NCBI GenBank assembly: GCA_902809985.1
Contig: CADDXC010000001.1
Coordinates: 496,001 to 560,000 of the forward strand
DNA from: Clostridiaceae bacterium BL-3
Lineage (GTDB): Bacteria; Bacillota; Clostridia; Clostridiales; Clostridiaceae
Direction of reading: 5' to 3'
DNA length: 64,000 bases
The notes under the pieces are model-generated. The model worked only from the letters and a program-made list of their open reading frames with translations, was not told the origin of the DNA and searched no databases. Positions 50,881 to 61,019 of the stretch are shown piece by piece. The translations under genes were made by a program, and so were the position numbers. Numbering within the stretch: position 1 is the first letter of the stretch; each line of letters starts with the position of its first letter.

Positions 50881-53028
50881 ATGGCAATAAATGCAGGTTC
50901 TGTAGTAGCTTTTATGGAGTTGGATACTTCGAGATTTACAAATGGTCTTAAAAGTGCAGGGCAGCAAATGAAGCAGTTTATGAATTCCAATAATTCTGCG
51001 GAAACTAGGATACAAAGCTTGGGTGGAGCCATGAATACAGTTGGCTCCACTGCTACTAAGGCACTTACGATACCTCTTGCCGGAGTTGGAGCTGCTGCAG
51101 TAAAAACATCCATGGATTTTGGAGCTCAAATGTCCAAAGTGCAAGCTATATCGGGAGCAACAGGAAATGACTTAAATAAATTGAGAGAACAGGCTATTAA
51201 ACTTGGAGCCGATACGGCATTTAGTGCTACAGAAGCTGCCGAAGGACAAGAAAATTTAGCATCTGCGGGTTTTAAAACCAATGAAATATTGGAAGCCATG
51301 CCTGGAATGTTGAACTTGGCAGCGGCAGGAAATGTTGATATAGCCACGGCTTCTGATATAGCAGGCAGTTCACTTAGAGGTTTTGGGATGGAAGCCGGCC
51401 AAGCCACGCATGTTGCGGATGTATTGGCAAAAACCGCAGCGGATACAAACGCAGGGATAACTGACACGGGAGAAGCAATGAAATATATTGCACCAGTAGC
51501 TCATTCTCTTGGCATAAGTTTTGAGGATACGACTGCAGCCATAGGATTACTCAGTAATGCTGGAATTAAGGGCTCACAGGCCGGTACTACTTTGAGAGCT
51601 GCACTGACGAATTTGGCAAGCCCTACAAAAGCAGCGTCTAAAACAATGCAAGAGTTAGGAATGAACTTTTTTGATGCACATGGTAAAATGCTACCTCTTG
51701 GAGATGTAATACAACAGCTAAAAGACAAAACTTCCGGACTTACACAGCAGCAGAAAGCCAATGTAATGGAGACTCTTTTCGGTAAAGAGGCTATGTCCGG
51801 AATGCTTGCATTGGTAGACCAGGGCCCAGAAAAATTTAGAAATCTGGAAAAAGGGCTTAAGAATTGTGATGGTGCAGGAAAAGAAATGGCAGACACAATG
51901 CAGAATAACCTCAAAGGTGCTATTGAAAGCATGAAAGGTTCCATAGAAACCATGGGCATAAGAATTGGTGATGTACTTGCACCAGGAATTAAAAAAGCTG
52001 CTGATTTTATATCTGCTCTAGCCAATGGGTTTTCTAATTTACCAAGGCCTATCCAAACTGCAATTGTTTATTTGGGAATTATGGCTGCAGCCTTTGGACC
52101 TACAATGATTATTTTTGGGAAAATAATAACATCAACTGCTACAGTGGTTAAGGCTATGAGTAGAATCGGCTCTGCAGTTTCGGCAGTATCGAAAATATTC
52201 AATGGCTTTAGAAGCGCCGCAAATATTTTTAAGCTTTTGCCAGCAATTATTAATCCGCCTGTTTTAATTACGATTGGAATAATAGCAGGATTAGGGTTAA
52301 TAATTTATGAAGTTATAAAACATTGGGATGCTTTTAAAAAATATGCATCTGCTTTTGGCAATGCTATAAAAAATATTATAAAAGGTATTGGAAGCTTTAT
52401 TTCTAAGTCCGTTGAAGGATGGAAGATAATATTCACAGGTTTTGGAAAATTTTTAAGTGCAGCTGCTAGTGGATGGAAATTAATATTTACTGGACTTGGA
52501 TCTGCTTTTAAATCTATAGGAAAGTTTATATTTCAGGGGTTATATAACGGAATAAGCAGCATGGCTGGAAAGATAAAAGATAAAGTAATGTCTATAGCAA
52601 GTTCTATAAAAAATACATTTAAAGCGGCTTTGGATATACATTCTCCCTCAGGTATTTTCACTAAATTCGGTATTAATACCGGCCAGGGGTATATACTTGG
52701 TATGGATAAAATGGAGAATCCGATAAAACAAAGATTTTTAAATCTGGCCAATGGTATTAAGAATTTGGGTAATGTAAAACCTGGTTTTTCGGGACTTGAT
52801 AATGCTGTAATGGGAAATAATTCTTATGGAAATGGCAAAGGCAATATATTAAGCAACCTTGGAGCTAAATTACTTAATTTTGATCCAAAGATAAATCTAT
52901 ATGTAACTGTAGCAGATACCGGAGAAAAAGGCACCGCAAAACTTACAGATGAAGTAAAATCTATGGCAAAGAGCTCACTTAAAAATGGGTTGGTAGATTT
53001 CTTTATGAATGATGTTATAAGAGACTAG
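50881..53028 (+). CDS. Tail tape measure protein
   Basis: 715 residues. Starts MAINAGSVVAFMELDTSRF; contains the TP901-type tape-measure region (about 80-330: FGAQMSKVQAISGATGNDLNKLREQAIKLGADTAFSATEAA), hydrophobic helices (about 395-480), and a C-terminal DIHSPSGIFTKFGINTGQGYILGM motif. Length predicts a tail of about 100 nm by the usual 0.15 nm per residue rule. AGAGGTGAG upstream. Confidence 0.93.
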   Translation: MAINAGSVVAFMELDTSRFTNGLKSAGQQMKQFMNSNNSAETRIQSLGGAMNTVGSTATKALTIPLAGVGAAAVKTSMDFGAQMSKVQAISGATGNDLNKLREQAIKLGADTAFSATEAAEGQENLASAGFKTNEILEAMPGMLNLAAAGNVDIATASDIAGSSLRGFGMEAGQATHVADVLAKTAADTNAGITDTGEAMKYIAPVAHSLGISFEDTTAAIGLLSNAGIKGSQAGTTLRAALTNLASPTKAASKTMQELGMNFFDAHGKMLPLGDVIQQLKDKTSGLTQQQKANVMETLFGKEAMSGMLALVDQGPEKFRNLEKGLKNCDGAGKEMADTMQNNLKGAIESMKGSIETMGIRIGDVLAPGIKKAADFISALANGFSNLPRPIQTAIVYLGIMAAAFGPTMIIFGKIITSTATVVKAMSRIGSAVSAVSKIFNGFRSAANIFKLLPAIINPPVLITIGIIAGLGLIIYEVIKHWDAFKKYASAFGNAIKNIIKGIGSFISKSVEGWKIIFTGFGKFLSAAASGWKLIFTGLGSAFKSIGKFIFQGLYNGISSMAGKIKDKVMSIASSIKNTFKAALDIHSPSGIFTKFGINTGQGYILGMDKMENPIKQRFLNLANGIKNLGNVKPGFSGLDNAVMGNNSYGNGKGNILSNLGAKLLNFDPKINLYVTVADTGEKGTAKLTDEVKSMAKSSLKNGLVDFFMNDVIRD

Positions 53029-53041
53029 GAGGTGGTTCAGT

Positions 53042-53476
53042 TTGGATATACCAAGACTTGAAGGATTTAATATACAATTTTTATATTCAGATGGCGCAGA
53101 TACGGGCGCTATTATAACAAACTATAAACCACCCCGGCCGGCTTATTTCAGAAAAGGCATAAGGACTATATCTGGATATACTCAATTTCAGGAGAATATT
53201 AAAAGTGACTGCATAATCGAATTTACTGCAGCATTTCAAATCAAGGGAAATACAGACGTAGAAACACAGGCCAATGCACAAAAATATCTAACTTTTTTAA
53301 GTAGATGCACAGAGAGATTTACACTGATAAATGAATTTGGAGTAACTTATAAAGGTTATATCCAGGAGAAATTTGATCCTGATACTCCAATAGAAGGAGA
53401 CATATATTATATATCTACAGAGCTTTTGTGTAATCATGACATTTCAGGTTGGGTGAGTGATGATGATGGATTTTAG
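53042..53476 (+). CDS. Distal tail-type protein
   Basis: 144 residues from a TTG start (GGAGGTGG upstream). MDIPRLEGFNIQFLYSDGADTGAI and FTLINEFGVTYKGYIQEKFDPD are compatible with a short Dit-like adapter; placement after the tape measure supports this. Its end overlaps the next gene by 17 bases. Confidence 0.65.
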   Translation: MDIPRLEGFNIQFLYSDGADTGAIITNYKPPRPAYFRKGIRTISGYTQFQENIKSDCIIEFTAAFQIKGNTDVETQANAQKYLTFLSRCTERFTLINEFGVTYKGYIQEKFDPDTPIEGDIYYISTELLCNHDISGWVSDDDGF

Positions 53477-54581
53477 GATAGAGATATACAAAAAGATGGG
53501 GTATGTGAGCTACGGAACTGAAGATGCAGACAAGATTATAGTTAGAAATAGTCTTACTAGTATAAGGATAAACAGAGCTAGAGATACACAAGTTGCTGAA
53601 GCTACTATAATTATGGAGTATGAAAAGCTGCCTCTAGCTGCATTTCAGGGAGGCACTTCAGGAATCATAGATAATTATGCAAGAATAGAAATATGGTTTG
53701 ATACTGTATGCCAGTTTTCAGGAGTCATTAAAAAATATGAATACAATGAAGAGGATAAAACTATAACCTTAACATGCCATGATATGTTCTATAGGCTCTT
53801 GAATGTATGTGATGGAGAGATAAAATATGGAGCAACTACTGCAGCAGATGTCATTGCGAATTTGGTAAGTAGAGTAGGGTTGAGCTTCCACCGTTCAGGT
53901 GGTACCAACTACAGTATTTCAAACTTAACTATATCTGATGGCACTGTTTTTATGGATGTTATACAGAATTTTATAGAAACAATGCATGCATCTATCAGGT
54001 GTGGTAAAAGTGGTACCATTTATTTAGAAGATCAATATCCTTCATATATTGAGGGTGGTGGAGATTCAAACCATTTTGACTGGACATACAGGGATTCTAG
54101 TAATAATTCTTCTGATAATGCTGGAAGGGATGCATCTTTAATGAAAAACGTGCTTAAAATAACTTGTCCTGTGAAAATTGAAAATAAAGACTATACTGCA
54201 TTTGATAAATTTGAAGATCCAACCATGACTGAATATTTGAATGATGAAAGATGGTATGACATAATAGATAATCCACTTGCAAATACACAGGAAAAAAGGA
54301 AAGCTGTAGCAGGATGGCAGTTCCTAGAATACTGGAGGAACAGTACACCTTTAACTATACTTCCCACGGCTGGAAATAAGGACATTGATATAGGCCATAT
54401 AGTAAAATTATTAAGAGGCAATGCAGATCCAGGATATTATTTGGTAGTTGGAATAGATACGGAAGTCAATGCTGATAATGGGTATACAAACATATTACAG
54501 CTTCAAGGCATGAGAGATAAAACAAAAATATATGAGTTGCCTAAGTTACTTGCTTCCGGACTAATAAAGGAGGCAAGCTAA
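53460..54581 (+). CDS. Tail hub protein (gp27/XkdQ-like)
   Basis: 373 residues. ADKIIVRNSLTSIRINRARDTQVAEATIIMEYEKLP, IEIWFDTVCQFSGVIKKYEYNEEDKTITLTCHDMFYRLLNV and AADVIANLVSRVGLSF match the first domains of baseplate hub proteins. Likely links the tail tube to the host-binding tip. Several tandem ATGs make the exact start (53460-53466) uncertain. Confidence 0.75.
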   Translation: MMMDFRIEIYKKMGYVSYGTEDADKIIVRNSLTSIRINRARDTQVAEATIIMEYEKLPLAAFQGGTSGIIDNYARIEIWFDTVCQFSGVIKKYEYNEEDKTITLTCHDMFYRLLNVCDGEIKYGATTAADVIANLVSRVGLSFHRSGGTNYSISNLTISDGTVFMDVIQNFIETMHASIRCGKSGTIYLEDQYPSYIEGGGDSNHFDWTYRDSSNNSSDNAGRDASLMKNVLKITCPVKIENKDYTAFDKFEDPTMTEYLNDERWYDIIDNPLANTQEKRKAVAGWQFLEYWRNSTPLTILPTAGNKDIDIGHIVKLLRGNADPGYYLVVGIDTEVNADNGYTNILQLQGMRDKTKIYELPKLLASGLIKEAS

Positions 54582-54582
54582 A

Positions 54583-54927
54583 ATGTCAGGCATGGGATTT
54601 AAGAATTTTAGGGCTCCGGTTGTGTATATATTAAATCAGGAGCTTAGGAAAAGAAATGTAGGTAATAGGATTTCTGTTGATACGGGGGAACAACCCTATA
54701 CGGATGAACTTGCTGAATACCCTGTACAGCTTGTAAGAGATTCTACAACAAAGAAAGTAGTTAAATGCATATATGGAGCAGGTGAGGAACAGTGGTCAGA
54801 AGAGCTTATTAGAAATGCTGAAGGGAAAGTATACCAAATAAAAACAACTTACCCTGATGGCAGTACCAAGACAATTCAAATTAATAAAGATTCCAATAAC
54901 CTGGTTGATAATATAGATTATGTTTAG
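54583..54927 (+). CDS. Small tail-region protein
   Basis: 114 residues, beta-rich: YPVQLVRDSTTKKVVKCIYGAGEEQWSEELIRNAEGKVYQIKTTYPDGSTKTIQI. AAAGGAGG upstream, one base after the hub gene. Clostridial phages often carry this type in the baseplate cluster; function unknown. Confidence 0.65.
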   Translation: MSGMGFKNFRAPVVYILNQELRKRNVGNRISVDTGEQPYTDELAEYPVQLVRDSTTKKVVKCIYGAGEEQWSEELIRNAEGKVYQIKTTYPDGSTKTIQINKDSNNLVDNIDYV

Positions 54928-54939
54928 GTGGTGATTCAA

Positions 54940-55500
54940 TTGAGTCTACCCTCATATGTAGTAAACTTTGATGAGTTAGCAGATGCGATAAAGGCGTATC
55001 TTAAAAATGGTGTAAATGTTGATATCGGAAGTATAACAGTTCCAACAGACCAAATGGAAGATTTGCTTACACAGATAAGAGATAAGATACAAGGCGTAAA
55101 TTATACAGATCTAATTGATGCTTTAAATGCCCTTGGAGTTAAGTTGGATGGATTGGCCGGTAATCTTGGTATAAGTGGCACACAGAAAATATATGGTGAA
55201 ATGCTGCAGATACCAGCAAGCACTGGAGCCCATACAATAGAGTTTACAGTACCCAAAGCAGGGAGAATAACGGGAATAACTACTTCGCAATCTGCGTGGA
55301 ACTTTCAGGATACCTGGGATTTAAAAGTGGCAGATGATACTTTATTTATCGGTGTTCGAACTAAGGAATATGGAGAAAATAAGTTCTTCAATGTTTTTTA
55401 TCCGGTGACTGCAGGGCAAAAAATAGACTTTGTATTTAATAATGTTAGTGGGTTGTCTAAAGTATTGTGGGTAGATTTTAACATACTGGAGGATTCATAA
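54940..55500 (+). CDS. Tail-tip protein, paralogue A
   Basis: 186 residues from a TTG start, chosen because MSLPSYVVNFDELAD aligns with the start of the next gene (MGLPKYIINFDELTD). A helical stem, then a beta-sandwich-like region starting GTQKIYGEMLQIPAS and KEYGENKFFNVFY. Probably an adhesin or baseplate-associated module. Confidence 0.7.
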   Translation: MSLPSYVVNFDELADAIKAYLKNGVNVDIGSITVPTDQMEDLLTQIRDKIQGVNYTDLIDALNALGVKLDGLAGNLGISGTQKIYGEMLQIPASTGAHTIEFTVPKAGRITGITTSQSAWNFQDTWDLKVADDTLFIGVRTKEYGENKFFNVFYPVTAGQKIDFVFNNVSGLSKVLWVDFNILEDS

Positions 55501-55501
55501 A

Positions 55502-56509
55502 ATGGGTTTACCAAAGTATATTATAAATTTTGATGAGCTGACAGACCAATTAAGAAAAGATTTATTACGTCTTATAGATGATGCAATGAAAGATAAATAT
55601 CCTCAATTGGATACCGGAGATGTGAAAGCTCTATTAAGCCAGATAGAAGGTTTATTGCCGGATGAAAAATATAAGGGCCTCAAAAATAAGATAGAACAAT
55701 TCATATTAGGAAAATATACAGGCGTTCAGAAAGTTCATGGAGCTTTATTGGATATACCAGCAATAATAAGTGATTATAAACAGGATTTTGTCTTTGATAA
55801 AGACGTATTCTTAACCGGACTACATTTAAATCAGACGGGATGGAAAAAGGATGATAGATATAGCCTAGTTATAGATAAAAATAAAATAATAGATAGTGCA
55901 ACTACGAAGGAAATAGGTGAGCATAAATACTTTAATACCTTTTACAAAATAAATGCCAATACGCCTGTTTCTTTTATTTTGCACAATAATAGTGGTAACA
56001 GCAGGCAGACTCTAATTGACTTAGAATACTTGGAAGGCAAGGAAGCTACGATAGATCCAGAAGCTCCCGAGAGCCCTGATATAAATGATATACCAAATGA
56101 TTGGGATATAGCAGTTCGCATACAGTGGGAAGAAAATTCACCTTGTGATGTGGATCTTCATGGGATTATAGGAGATATGCATGTATGCTATTGGAATAAA
56201 TCTTATGACGGATTTTATTTGAACTGGGACTATAGAGAACATATAACGAACAATAATCCTGAAATAATATCAGTTAAGGGATATTATAATAAGACTTTGG
56301 AAATATACGTTCACGATTTCAATGGAGAACCACTGAAGGATCCTGTGAATATCAAGATATATGAAAAGAGACTCTACGGTGTAATACTTCTCAAAGAATA
56401 TAATATTAAGGTTGAAAATAGCAGTTCTCTTGGTTATGGAATATGCAGTATAGATTTAAAAACTAAGAAAATAACAGACATATTTGTTAGAAAAAATTTA
56501 TTTGAATAG
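55502..56509 (+). CDS. Tail-tip protein, paralogue B with extra C-terminal domain
   Basis: 335 residues. Residues 1-185 are paralogous to the gene just upstream (GVQKVHGALLDIPAI, KEIGEHKYFNTFYK). The additional ~140 residues (VRIQWEENSPCDVDLHGIIGDMHVCYWNKS ... LEIYVHDFNGEPLKDPVNIKIYEK) resemble YfaP/DUF2135-type or TerD-like modules that bind Ca or sugar; assignment is tentative. Confidence 0.7.
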   Translation: MGLPKYIINFDELTDQLRKDLLRLIDDAMKDKYPQLDTGDVKALLSQIEGLLPDEKYKGLKNKIEQFILGKYTGVQKVHGALLDIPAIISDYKQDFVFDKDVFLTGLHLNQTGWKKDDRYSLVIDKNKIIDSATTKEIGEHKYFNTFYKINANTPVSFILHNNSGNSRQTLIDLEYLEGKEATIDPEAPESPDINDIPNDWDIAVRIQWEENSPCDVDLHGIIGDMHVCYWNKSYDGFYLNWDYREHITNNNPEIISVKGYYNKTLEIYVHDFNGEPLKDPVNIKIYEKRLYGVILLKEYNIKVENSSSLGYGICSIDLKTKKITDIFVRKNLFE

Positions 56510-56520
56510 GAGGTATTCAA

Positions 56521-57759
56521 ATGGCGGTAACAGAGGAGTTTTACTATGTTGAAGGCAATACCAGCGTGAAAAATTTGGTTAAAACGCTTGTTACGGAAAT
56601 AATCCAAAATGCTGGAATTTATAAATGGGATTTGGTAGCACCAGCCAGTATAGGTGATATAGGAGCTAGCGCTGCACCTGAAACTATAAATTTGATAACA
56701 GATGGTAGCATTACAGACAAAGTCCAGACGGAATATACAGTAAACAAACAAAATGACACATGTATAATAAAAGCTACTACATCATACGGAAAAACTTTTT
56801 ATGTAAAAATTGACAGGGTGGCAAGGGAATTAACCACTAAAGAAAAACAAGCTATAGTAAATTTTAAGAGCTTACACACGTATTCTATTGGAGGAGGAGG
56901 CACAGGACATAGAACAGATGCACAAGTTCTTGAAATAATGGCAGGAAAAAATCCAGATATATCAGGTAGTGGTTATAATGATTACGTAAATGCTATGACT
57001 CCCGGCCAAGCATTGAATAATATAAGATTTCAAATAGCAACAGAACTTAATCAGACTGGAAATGATATAAATATTTCCGGTGATATTCAAGAAAGGTATA
57101 ATTATAGGCTTGCTTGGTATAGAAATCTGCAGCCAGAGATAAAAGATTTTTTACCAGTACAATATTGGTTAAATGTTACTAAAGATAGCATAAATTTAGT
57201 ACTTAGAGGAGATCCGAGCGCAGATGTTGCACCTTATAATAATTATCTTACAAGCTATGCTTATATTGGCGCATTAAAGCCTGTAGAGGATTCAGCTTAC
57301 ACAGATGATGAATATAATTTTGGCATAACAACTTCATCTGATATAGAGCCTAATTACAATAACCCATATGGAGAGAGAACTGGAACAGGAGTAACTGACT
57401 TTGTTATGATAGCAAATAAAATAGGGATGCCTTACCAGCCACATTATCCAGCTTTCTATACAACTAATCCATTTATGGATAAATGCGATGTAGAGGGAAG
57501 TAGATGGGATCATAAAAAGCATCAATTTTCGGATATTACTTTGGTTCATCCAGTTGATATGGAAAGAGGAAAGATGATTAATGTGTTGGCAGGTGATTCC
57601 TCGAGTATTTATGATGGAGACAAGTTGGTATATATGAAGGATACTGACAGTGAGGAGAATTACAAAAAGTTTAAAGTAACAGCACCGTTTAATTTCCTGA
57701 ATAATAGTGCAAATATAAATTACTGCGTTGCCATAAGATGCACTAAAGCAGCTGAATAG
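56521..57759 (+). CDS. Tail structural protein, large
   Basis: 412 residues with AGGAGG upstream. Contains a helix-rich central section (DVLKFDLATE-like ALNNIRFQIATELNQTGNDINISGDIQERYNYRLAWYRNLQ) and repeated beta segments; ends with a DSSSIYDGDKLVYMKDTDSEENYKKF motif. Probably baseplate or fibre. No known domain recognised with certainty. Confidence 0.65.
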   Translation: MAVTEEFYYVEGNTSVKNLVKTLVTEIIQNAGIYKWDLVAPASIGDIGASAAPETINLITDGSITDKVQTEYTVNKQNDTCIIKATTSYGKTFYVKIDRVARELTTKEKQAIVNFKSLHTYSIGGGGTGHRTDAQVLEIMAGKNPDISGSGYNDYVNAMTPGQALNNIRFQIATELNQTGNDINISGDIQERYNYRLAWYRNLQPEIKDFLPVQYWLNVTKDSINLVLRGDPSADVAPYNNYLTSYAYIGALKPVEDSAYTDDEYNFGITTSSDIEPNYNNPYGERTGTGVTDFVMIANKIGMPYQPHYPAFYTTNPFMDKCDVEGSRWDHKKHQFSDITLVHPVDMERGKMINVLAGDSSSIYDGDKLVYMKDTDSEENYKKFKVTAPFNFLNNSANINYCVAIRCTKAAE

Positions 57760-57770
57760 GAAGTGGTTGA

Positions 57771-59759
57771 ATGACCTTGCTGTTGATTCCCCTGTGTGGC
57801 TTTAAATATGCAGGGGATGTTTATTCTGGAGCTACATTTAAATATGATACTTCGGGACAAATTATAAAGGATAATCAAAGATGGCTTGTAAGGGAGAAGC
57901 TAAATGAAATTGAGAAAGAGTCTTCAAAGACACTTTCTGGCTCCAGGCATGATTTATATAAAAATAGCAAGAAAACTTTGCATAAATCATCTTATGAATT
58001 CATAAAGGAATCTCTGAAAGAATTAAGAATAGGGCATAGGGATGTAAACAAAAATAGAATTTTATGTCTTAAATCAATATTGCCAGGCCTAGTTAAAACT
58101 AATAATATCGAACTAGAAAGAGGTAATATTTTATTAGATATAAAATTAGCATATTATTTAGAGAGGGGCTATTTGAATTTTATCAAAAGTAATGAATTGG
58201 AATTGGAAAAACATAATCTTTTAATAAATATACAAACAAGTAAAGAAGTAGGAAACAGTACTAACTATAATTTGTATATTGGTAAATATAAAAATTTGCA
58301 AAGACTGCAAAACATAATTATAAGTATAGAGAAAGATGTGGAGATTACAAGAAAATGGCAAAATGAATTCTGCAAAAGAAATGTAAAAGTGATTTTGGGT
58401 AGAGAAAATATCCAGGTGAATTTATCCAACGAAATTTTTACTGAAAGGATTGATGAAAAGCAGTTTTTTAATAGTCCAGTAACAGGGCAGCTTTTGCCAG
58501 AAAAACTTATAAATATTAATGAAATTTCTGTGATTCAGTATATTGAGAGGACATATTTGAAGGATGTAAACTTTGTAGATATAAAATATAAAATCAGCAG
58601 GGACTATTTGAAGAATATAATTGAAAATTCCAGTGACAAAATAGTAAACAAACTTACATCAAAGGAAATTAATAAGAAGGCTATAAGTAAAACAGCATAT
58701 AGAATAGCCAGTTTAAATATTTACAAATATATAAAAAAAATATTTTCATATAGGTATAGCTGTAGAGAAACCTTTAAATTTGATCATTATAGCTTGAATA
58801 GAATCATTTTTACTTATATGTTTAAAAGCAAATTTTATAAAGCTCTTAGGAGAAAGATAGACAAAAATATTTACTATAATAAAAATTTTGGTTTGAAGAG
58901 AGAGGCTGTGACCAATACAAATAAAATATTTAGCAGATATCTGGATTATAGGAGCTTTACTAATATTTATAAGCAAGCGGAAGAAGCATTATTAAATGCT
59001 TCTATACTTAACATATTTAAAAATAAAAGCTATAACTTAGGCAGCCTTAGTAAGGATTTGTATAAAGAGGCCAACTATAACAAATTTATAGAGATTACAA
59101 AAAGATGGTGGTGGCTGGATCCTACAGATCCAAGAGACAATTTAGTTATTCCTAGTAAAGATTTTAGCTATAATCAAGACATATTAAACAATTTAGATTA
59201 TGAATATTTGAGATTTACCAACCATCCTATAGGTTGGGGAAATACCTGGGGTATAGATTGGAATATTCCTGCTTATGCTGTAAGTATAGAAATAATGTTG
59301 GATATTGTAAATATCCTAGTAATGATATGGCATGATAATGTACAAGGATGGCTATGCTGCAGTGGGAAAGAATCAATGCAGTTTGTTATGGAACTTCTAT
59401 ATGATTGGTATACTTTAGGAACTTCCAAACCTAATGCAGATTATTATAGGGCCTACAGATGGATAAGATGGGAAGCAGAGAAAGTATACTTTCTGAATTT
59501 GGATAACGGTCTGCAAGCCGTAGGTATACTTATAGCAAATCTCATAGATTATTTAAAAAATCATGAATTTAATTTAGTTCCAATTTGGAGAAATCCAAAG
59601 GCTATGGATATAGAAAGAAACTTTAATAGAATTGTTCAAAACGGTGATCTGATGAAAGATTTAGATAAGACGAAAGGTAAAAGATATTACTATATAGAGA
59701 CACAGAATATAGAAAAGAAAAATATTTTGGGAGATGATATTAATGGCAGTAATTCCTAG
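57771..59759 (+). CDS. Large Lys/Ile/Asn-rich protein of unknown function in the tail cluster
   Basis: 662 residues, overlapping the next gene. The first ~440 residues are very rich in Lys, Ile, Asn and Tyr with no recognisable fold; from about 445 a Trp-rich section appears (KRWWWLDPTDPRDNLVIPSKDFSY; HPIGWGNTWGIDWNIPAY; HDNVQGWLCC; KPNADYYRAYRWIRWEAEKVY). The composition differs from adjacent tail genes. Likely structural, but I cannot assign a family. Confidence 0.6.
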   Translation: MTLLLIPLCGFKYAGDVYSGATFKYDTSGQIIKDNQRWLVREKLNEIEKESSKTLSGSRHDLYKNSKKTLHKSSYEFIKESLKELRIGHRDVNKNRILCLKSILPGLVKTNNIELERGNILLDIKLAYYLERGYLNFIKSNELELEKHNLLINIQTSKEVGNSTNYNLYIGKYKNLQRLQNIIISIEKDVEITRKWQNEFCKRNVKVILGRENIQVNLSNEIFTERIDEKQFFNSPVTGQLLPEKLININEISVIQYIERTYLKDVNFVDIKYKISRDYLKNIIENSSDKIVNKLTSKEINKKAISKTAYRIASLNIYKYIKKIFSYRYSCRETFKFDHYSLNRIIFTYMFKSKFYKALRRKIDKNIYYNKNFGLKREAVTNTNKIFSRYLDYRSFTNIYKQAEEALLNASILNIFKNKSYNLGSLSKDLYKEANYNKFIEITKRWWWLDPTDPRDNLVIPSKDFSYNQDILNNLDYEYLRFTNHPIGWGNTWGIDWNIPAYAVSIEIMLDIVNILVMIWHDNVQGWLCCSGKESMQFVMELLYDWYTLGTSKPNADYYRAYRWIRWEAEKVYFLNLDNGLQAVGILIANLIDYLKNHEFNLVPIWRNPKAMDIERNFNRIVQNGDLMKDLDKTKGKRYYYIETQNIEKKNILGDDINGSNS

Positions 59760-60003
59760 TACGATAGATTTTAAGTCTCCGCGTCAAAAAGAGTGGGGTG
59801 TGCTACAGGATAAGAAATTGGTTCAATTAAATTATGGTGGAATAACAGATAGTTCCGGAAGTTCAGTAAGTTCTTATTCGACGAATTGTTATCAAGATGC
59901 ATTAGAACAGGCTAAACTATTAATAGCACAAGGTACTGGAACAGCTGACGTTCAAGTCGTTGAATTCGTACCATATGATTACATGATGCAGCCTAATGTA
60001 TAG
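59743..60003 (+). CDS. Small tail-region protein, unknown
   Basis: 86 residues starting at ATG 59743 (GGGAGATG upstream) inside the end of the previous gene. Sequence MAVIPSTIDFKSPRQKEWG ... ALEQAKLLIAQGTGTADVQVVEFVPYDY. Unknown. Confidence 0.6.
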   Translation: MAVIPSTIDFKSPRQKEWGVLQDKKLVQLNYGGITDSSGSSVSSYSTNCYQDALEQAKLLIAQGTGTADVQVVEFVPYDYMMQPNV

Positions 60004-60014
60004 GATGTGAGTAT

Positions 60015-61010
60015 ATGAAGCTTATAAAAGTTAAGGATGGGCTGCTGGAGGTTGAGAATTTTTTCTTGACCTCTTCTTTTAGTGATTTTGCTGGAGAAGC
60101 CAATGTAACGAGGGATATTTCTACTGGAAAAGTTAAATTACTATCCAATAATAAGATTGAGAGAAATTTTGATTTCTCTGAATTTGTATTAGAAGTAGAA
60201 AAAGAAAGCTTTGATTCAATGAACCAGGATGATTATGCAGCACTGTATTTTGATAATGAAAAATATGCCTTTGGTATCAAGGATAAAAAACAGGAGGAAC
60301 AACATAAGCTTTGGAAAATTCTTAAGCAGGATAATTACGTCCAAGCTTATGTATCAGATGATGGAATTAACTATACCAACATAGGCGGAATGAATTTTGC
60401 AGAGGAAATACTTCACCAGGGATTTGAAAAATATAGCAATGAAGATTTTATACTGGATAATTACAAAGTATATGCAAATCCTTATGTTACAGTTCAAAAT
60501 TTCCCGGAAAATACGGTATGCGAGTTATATGATTCAGATAACAATTTACTCAAAACCAGAGTCTTTGATAACAATATGGAATGTAAGGTATTTTTAGATT
60601 CCAATATTAAAGGGTATTTTGTTTTCAAAGATTCTGATGGTAATGAACTATATAGATCCGGACTGGTAGATTTAAAATATGGTGATGTATATGTATTCAG
60701 CAAATATGAGCTTGAAATAATCTATAATGGTTTGGTTGTTACAAATACAAGCCCCGGGATATTAAAAGATTTGAACGAAAGTATAACGATTAAAAATGTG
60801 GATACTGTGGGCTATACAGGATTGAATATTGGGATAGAAACTGCCAGTAATGACTTAATTCAGCTAAGTTTAGACGGCGAAACTTATTCGGATACTATAA
60901 CTTTGGACTTAACGCAGGGACAGAGCAAAGACATATTTGTAAAAATAACTAAAAATGCTGACAATCATAATTTCTCAGTAAGAGATTTTCAACTTGTTAT
61001 AAATGAGTAG
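60015..61010 (+). CDS. Tail fibre-type protein, unknown
   Basis: 331 residues, mostly beta: repeats of LDGETYSDTITLDLTQGQSKDIFVKI and YVTVQNFPENTVCELYDSDNN suggest Ig-like or lectin-type modules. The start GSFSDFAG-like FFLTSSFSDFAGEAN recalls LamG-type receptor-binding domains. No certain match. Confidence 0.6.
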   Translation: MKLIKVKDGLLEVENFFLTSSFSDFAGEANVTRDISTGKVKLLSNNKIERNFDFSEFVLEVEKESFDSMNQDDYAALYFDNEKYAFGIKDKKQEEQHKLWKILKQDNYVQAYVSDDGINYTNIGGMNFAEEILHQGFEKYSNEDFILDNYKVYANPYVTVQNFPENTVCELYDSDNNLLKTRVFDNNMECKVFLDSNIKGYFVFKDSDGNELYRSGLVDLKYGDVYVFSKYELEIIYNGLVVTNTSPGILKDLNESITIKNVDTVGYTGLNIGIETASNDLIQLSLDGETYSDTITLDLTQGQSKDIFVKITKNADNHNFSVRDFQLVINE

Positions 61011-61019
61011 GTGAAGTAT

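Noticed and set aside
51501..52025. Long minus-strand frame inside the tape measure gene
   Set aside because: Shadow of the Ala-rich tape measure codons; no start context.
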